The position numbers were made by a program, and so were the translations under genes. From contig DAOVKY010000006.1 in the NCBI GenBank assembly GCA_030631525.1, positions 1-13,025 of the forward strand: a stretch of 13,025 bases of DNA, read 5' to 3'. Under the pieces are notes generated by a model. It saw only the letters and a list, made by a program, of their open reading frames with translations. It was not told the origin of the DNA and ran no database searches. This DNA comes from a bacterium. Its GTDB lineage: Bacteria > JAHJDO01. Positions within the stretch are counted from its first letter, which is position 1. Every line of letters starts with the position of its first letter. This document shows, piece after piece, positions 10,972-13,025 of the stretch.

Positions 10972-13025
10972 ATGGAATACAAAGACACATTAAATCTTCC
11001 AAAAACAAGTTTCAAGATGAAGGCAAATCTCTCACAGAAAGAGCCGGAGATTTTGAAGAATCTTGAAGCACAGAATATTTATCAGAAGATACGTGATAAA
11101 TATAAAGGGAAACCTTCTTATATTCTGCATGATGGGCCTCCTTATGCGAATGGAGATATTCATGTAGGACAGGCGTTTAATAAGATCATGAAAGATATAG
11201 TGATAAAGTATAAAACAATGAAGGGGTTTGATGCTCCTTATGTGCCGGGATGGGACTGTCATGGCCTGCCGATAGAATATCAGCTTTTTAAGGAATTAGG
11301 AGTTACGAGACATCAAATTGGCCAGGTAAAATTTCGTAAGAAAGCCAGAGCCTATGCGAATAAATATATAGAGAGACAAAAAAAGGAATTTAAGAGATTA
11401 GGTATATTCGGAGAATGGGACAATCCTTATCTTACAATGGATTCCAACTATGAAGCAGAAATTATAAGAGCTTTTGGGAAACTGGCAAAGGACGGCTACA
11501 TATATAAGGGGAAAAAGCCGGTTTACTGGTGTGTAAAGTGTGAGACAGCGCTGGCTGAAGCAGAAGTGGAATACAAGGATAAAACATCTCCTTCCGTATG
11601 GGTAAAGTTTCCTGTTAAAAACAAGTCCGAAACATATGTTCTTATCTGGACAACTACGCCGTGGACAATTCCCGCAAATGTTGCTGTTGCTGTTCATCCT
11701 GAATTTAAGTATGCGTTTGTCAAAACAAAAATTAATGGGGCAGAACAGGTTTTAGTCATGGCAGAAAGTCAGGTTTCTGCTGTTGCAGGTACATGTTTTG
11801 ACGGAAAGTACGAAATTTTAAAAGTCGTAAAAGGGGAAGAGTTAGGAAGCATGGAATATAAACATCCTTTTCTGAATAGAGTTGGGAAAGTAGTGTTTGC
11901 CGATTATGTTGAAATGGGTGACGGAACAGGTTGTGTTCATACTGCGCCGGGACATGGCGCGGACGATTATCTGACAGGCATAAAATTTAATCTTCCAATA
12001 CTTTCTCCTGTAGATGATAAAGGGGAATTTACTGAAGAAGCAGGTTCAGACCTTGAAGGCGAGAATGTATTTGAGGCGAATGCAAAAATAGTAGATAAGC
12101 TGTCATCTAAGAATTTATTGATGCATGAAGATAAGGTTCAGCATTCCTATCCGCATTGCTGGAGATGTAGGGAGCCTGTTATTTTTAGGGCAACACCTCA
12201 GTGGTTTATGAGTGTGGATAAACATAACCTGCGCAAGAGGGCGCTTGAGACGATAAAGAAGGTTGAATGGATTCCGCCGCGCACTATGAATAGAATAGAA
12301 GCTATGCTTATGAACAGACCCGATTGGTGTTTATCCAGGCAGAGATACTGGGGAGTAGCAATACCCGTTTTGTATTGCACAAATTGCGAGCATACAATAC
12401 TGGATCAGACTATTATTGAAAATGTAGCTAAACTTGTTTCTGTAAAGGGATCTGACGCATGGTTTGAAGTTGATATAGAAGAAATTGTCCCTGAAAATTT
12501 TGTCTGCCCAAAGTGCGGCAAAACAAGTTTTGAGAAAGAGAGAGATATTATTGACGTATGGTTTGATTCAGGTGTGAGCCACGAAGCTGTACTGAAGAAG
12601 AGAGAGAATCTCTCATGGCCGGCAGATCTGTATTTAGAAGGAAGCGATCAGCATAGAGGGTGGTTTCAAACTTCGTTGCTTGCATCAATGGGATTGAATA
12701 ATAAATCATGTTACAGGAGTGTATTAACTCATGGTTTTGTAGTGGACGGCGAAGGCAAAAAGATGTCCAAGTCCATTGGCAATGTGATTGACCCACAGGA
12801 CGTAACAACTAAATATGGAGCTGATATATTAAGACTCTGGGTATGTTCTTCGGATTACAGGGATGATATCAGAATTTCCGATGATATTCTGAGGCAGATA
12901 GTTGATGCATATAGAAGGATAAGAAATACTGTTCGCTTTATTCTCGGGAATATATCTGACTTTAATCCGGATAAGGATGGAATTGCTCACAGTAAGCTAA
13001 CGGAAATAGATAAATGGATGTATTC
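10972..13025 (+). CDS. ileS: Isoleucyl-tRNA synthetase, 5' part (runs off window end)
   Basis: The first 684 codons of isoleucyl-tRNA synthetase, the class I enzyme that charges tRNA-Ile. The start is the ATG at 10972, with GGAG (10955-10958) overlapping the end of the yggT stop codon. The catalytic Rossmann fold opens with HDGPPYANGDIHVGQA; the HIGH motif reads HVGQ (64-67), with Gln for the usual final His. A zinc-type YWCVKCETALAEAEVEY follows. The CP1 editing domain includes LIWTTTPWTIPANVAV and GDGTGCVHTAPGHGADDY. HCWRCREPVIFRATPQWF, RYWGVAIPV and DVWFDSGVSHEAVL then lead to KMSKS (597-601). A CxxC...CPKCG pair lies between RYWGVAIPV and DVWFDSG. The end of the window falls in the anticodon-binding region. 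The layout is that of the standard bacterial enzyme. No T-box leader is possible in the 16-base gap, so expression comes from the proC promoter or an internal one. Confidence 0.97.
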   Translation, partial: MEYKDTLNLPKTSFKMKANLSQKEPEILKNLEAQNIYQKIRDKYKGKPSYILHDGPPYANGDIHVGQAFNKIMKDIVIKYKTMKGFDAPYVPGWDCHGLPIEYQLFKELGVTRHQIGQVKFRKKARAYANKYIERQKKEFKRLGIFGEWDNPYLTMDSNYEAEIIRAFGKLAKDGYIYKGKKPVYWCVKCETALAEAEVEYKDKTSPSVWVKFPVKNKSETYVLIWTTTPWTIPANVAVAVHPEFKYAFVKTKINGAEQVLVMAESQVSAVAGTCFDGKYEILKVVKGEELGSMEYKHPFLNRVGKVVFADYVEMGDGTGCVHTAPGHGADDYLTGIKFNLPILSPVDDKGEFTEEAGSDLEGENVFEANAKIVDKLSSKNLLMHEDKVQHSYPHCWRCREPVIFRATPQWFMSVDKHNLRKRALETIKKVEWIPPRTMNRIEAMLMNRPDWCLSRQRYWGVAIPVLYCTNCEHTILDQTIIENVAKLVSVKGSDAWFEVDIEEIVPENFVCPKCGKTSFEKERDIIDVWFDSGVSHEAVLKKRENLSWPADLYLEGSDQHRGWFQTSLLASMGLNNKSCYRSVLTHGFVVDGEGKKMSKSIGNVIDPQDVTTKYGADILRLWVCSSDYRDDIRISDDILRQIVDAYRRIRNTVRFILGNISDFNPDKDGIAHSKLTEIDKWMY

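Overview
The window is a roughly 13 kb piece of an AT-rich bacterial chromosome, apparently from a diderm (outer-membrane) bacterium. The diderm reading rests on a Pal peptidoglycan-associated lipoprotein followed by a second, LysM-bearing lipoprotein. A eukaryote-like UDP-sugar pyrophosphorylase and a cluster of two AP-endonuclease-2-fold sugar enzymes around a Gfo/Idh/MocA oxidoreductase recall the PVC superphylum or candidate phyla such as Omnitrophota. That placement is inference; no rRNA or strict marker is present. No mobile-element transposase, CRISPR array, tRNA or rRNA was seen.

Layout. (1) Positions 1-2276, plus strand: the 3' part of groEL, then groES (the reverse of the usual groES-groEL order), then an S41/CtpA-type processing protease. 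A perfect 13-bp hairpin separates the chaperonin genes and a second hairpin follows groES. (2) Positions 2304-5058, minus strand: a compact three-gene operon, in transcription order TIM-barrel sugar isomerase/epimerase-like enzyme, NAD(P)-dependent sugar oxidoreductase, second TIM-barrel enzyme. (3) Positions 5169-6382, minus strand: pal and a coiled-coil/LysM lipoprotein, which probably tie the outer membrane to peptidoglycan. A complex nested palindromic repeat lies between this pair and the sugar operon. (4) Positions 6383-6490: a divergent promoter region with two adjacent palindromes whose shared half-sequence recurs 21 bp apart, overlapping a sigma-70-like promoter for pal. (5) Positions 6491-7897, plus strand: a UDPGP-family UDP-N-acetylhexosamine/UDP-sugar pyrophosphorylase. 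(6) Positions 8009-9416, minus strand: a two-gene unit encoding a DUF2089 zinc-ribbon/HTH protein and a multi-pass membrane protein with a C-terminal PspC domain. Both carry a similar short SHOCT-like helical motif, and the unit has a consensus promoter overlapped by an inverted repeat. This is the best candidate for a little-described system, probably envelope-stress sensing. (7) Positions 9417-9855: mostly non-coding, with short palindromes and a promoter. (8) Positions 9856-13025, plus strand: proC-yggT-ileS, tightly packed, with ileS running off the end.

How the parts relate: much of the window concerns the cell envelope (UDP-sugar supply, Pal/LysM anchoring, PspC-type membrane stress protein, YggT, periplasmic protease), alongside housekeeping genes (chaperonin, proline synthesis, Ile-tRNA charging) and one small sugar-catabolic operon. 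At least three short GC-rich palindromes with related ends (TAGGGRC...) sit in the intergenic gaps and look like members of a dispersed, non-coding repeat family.
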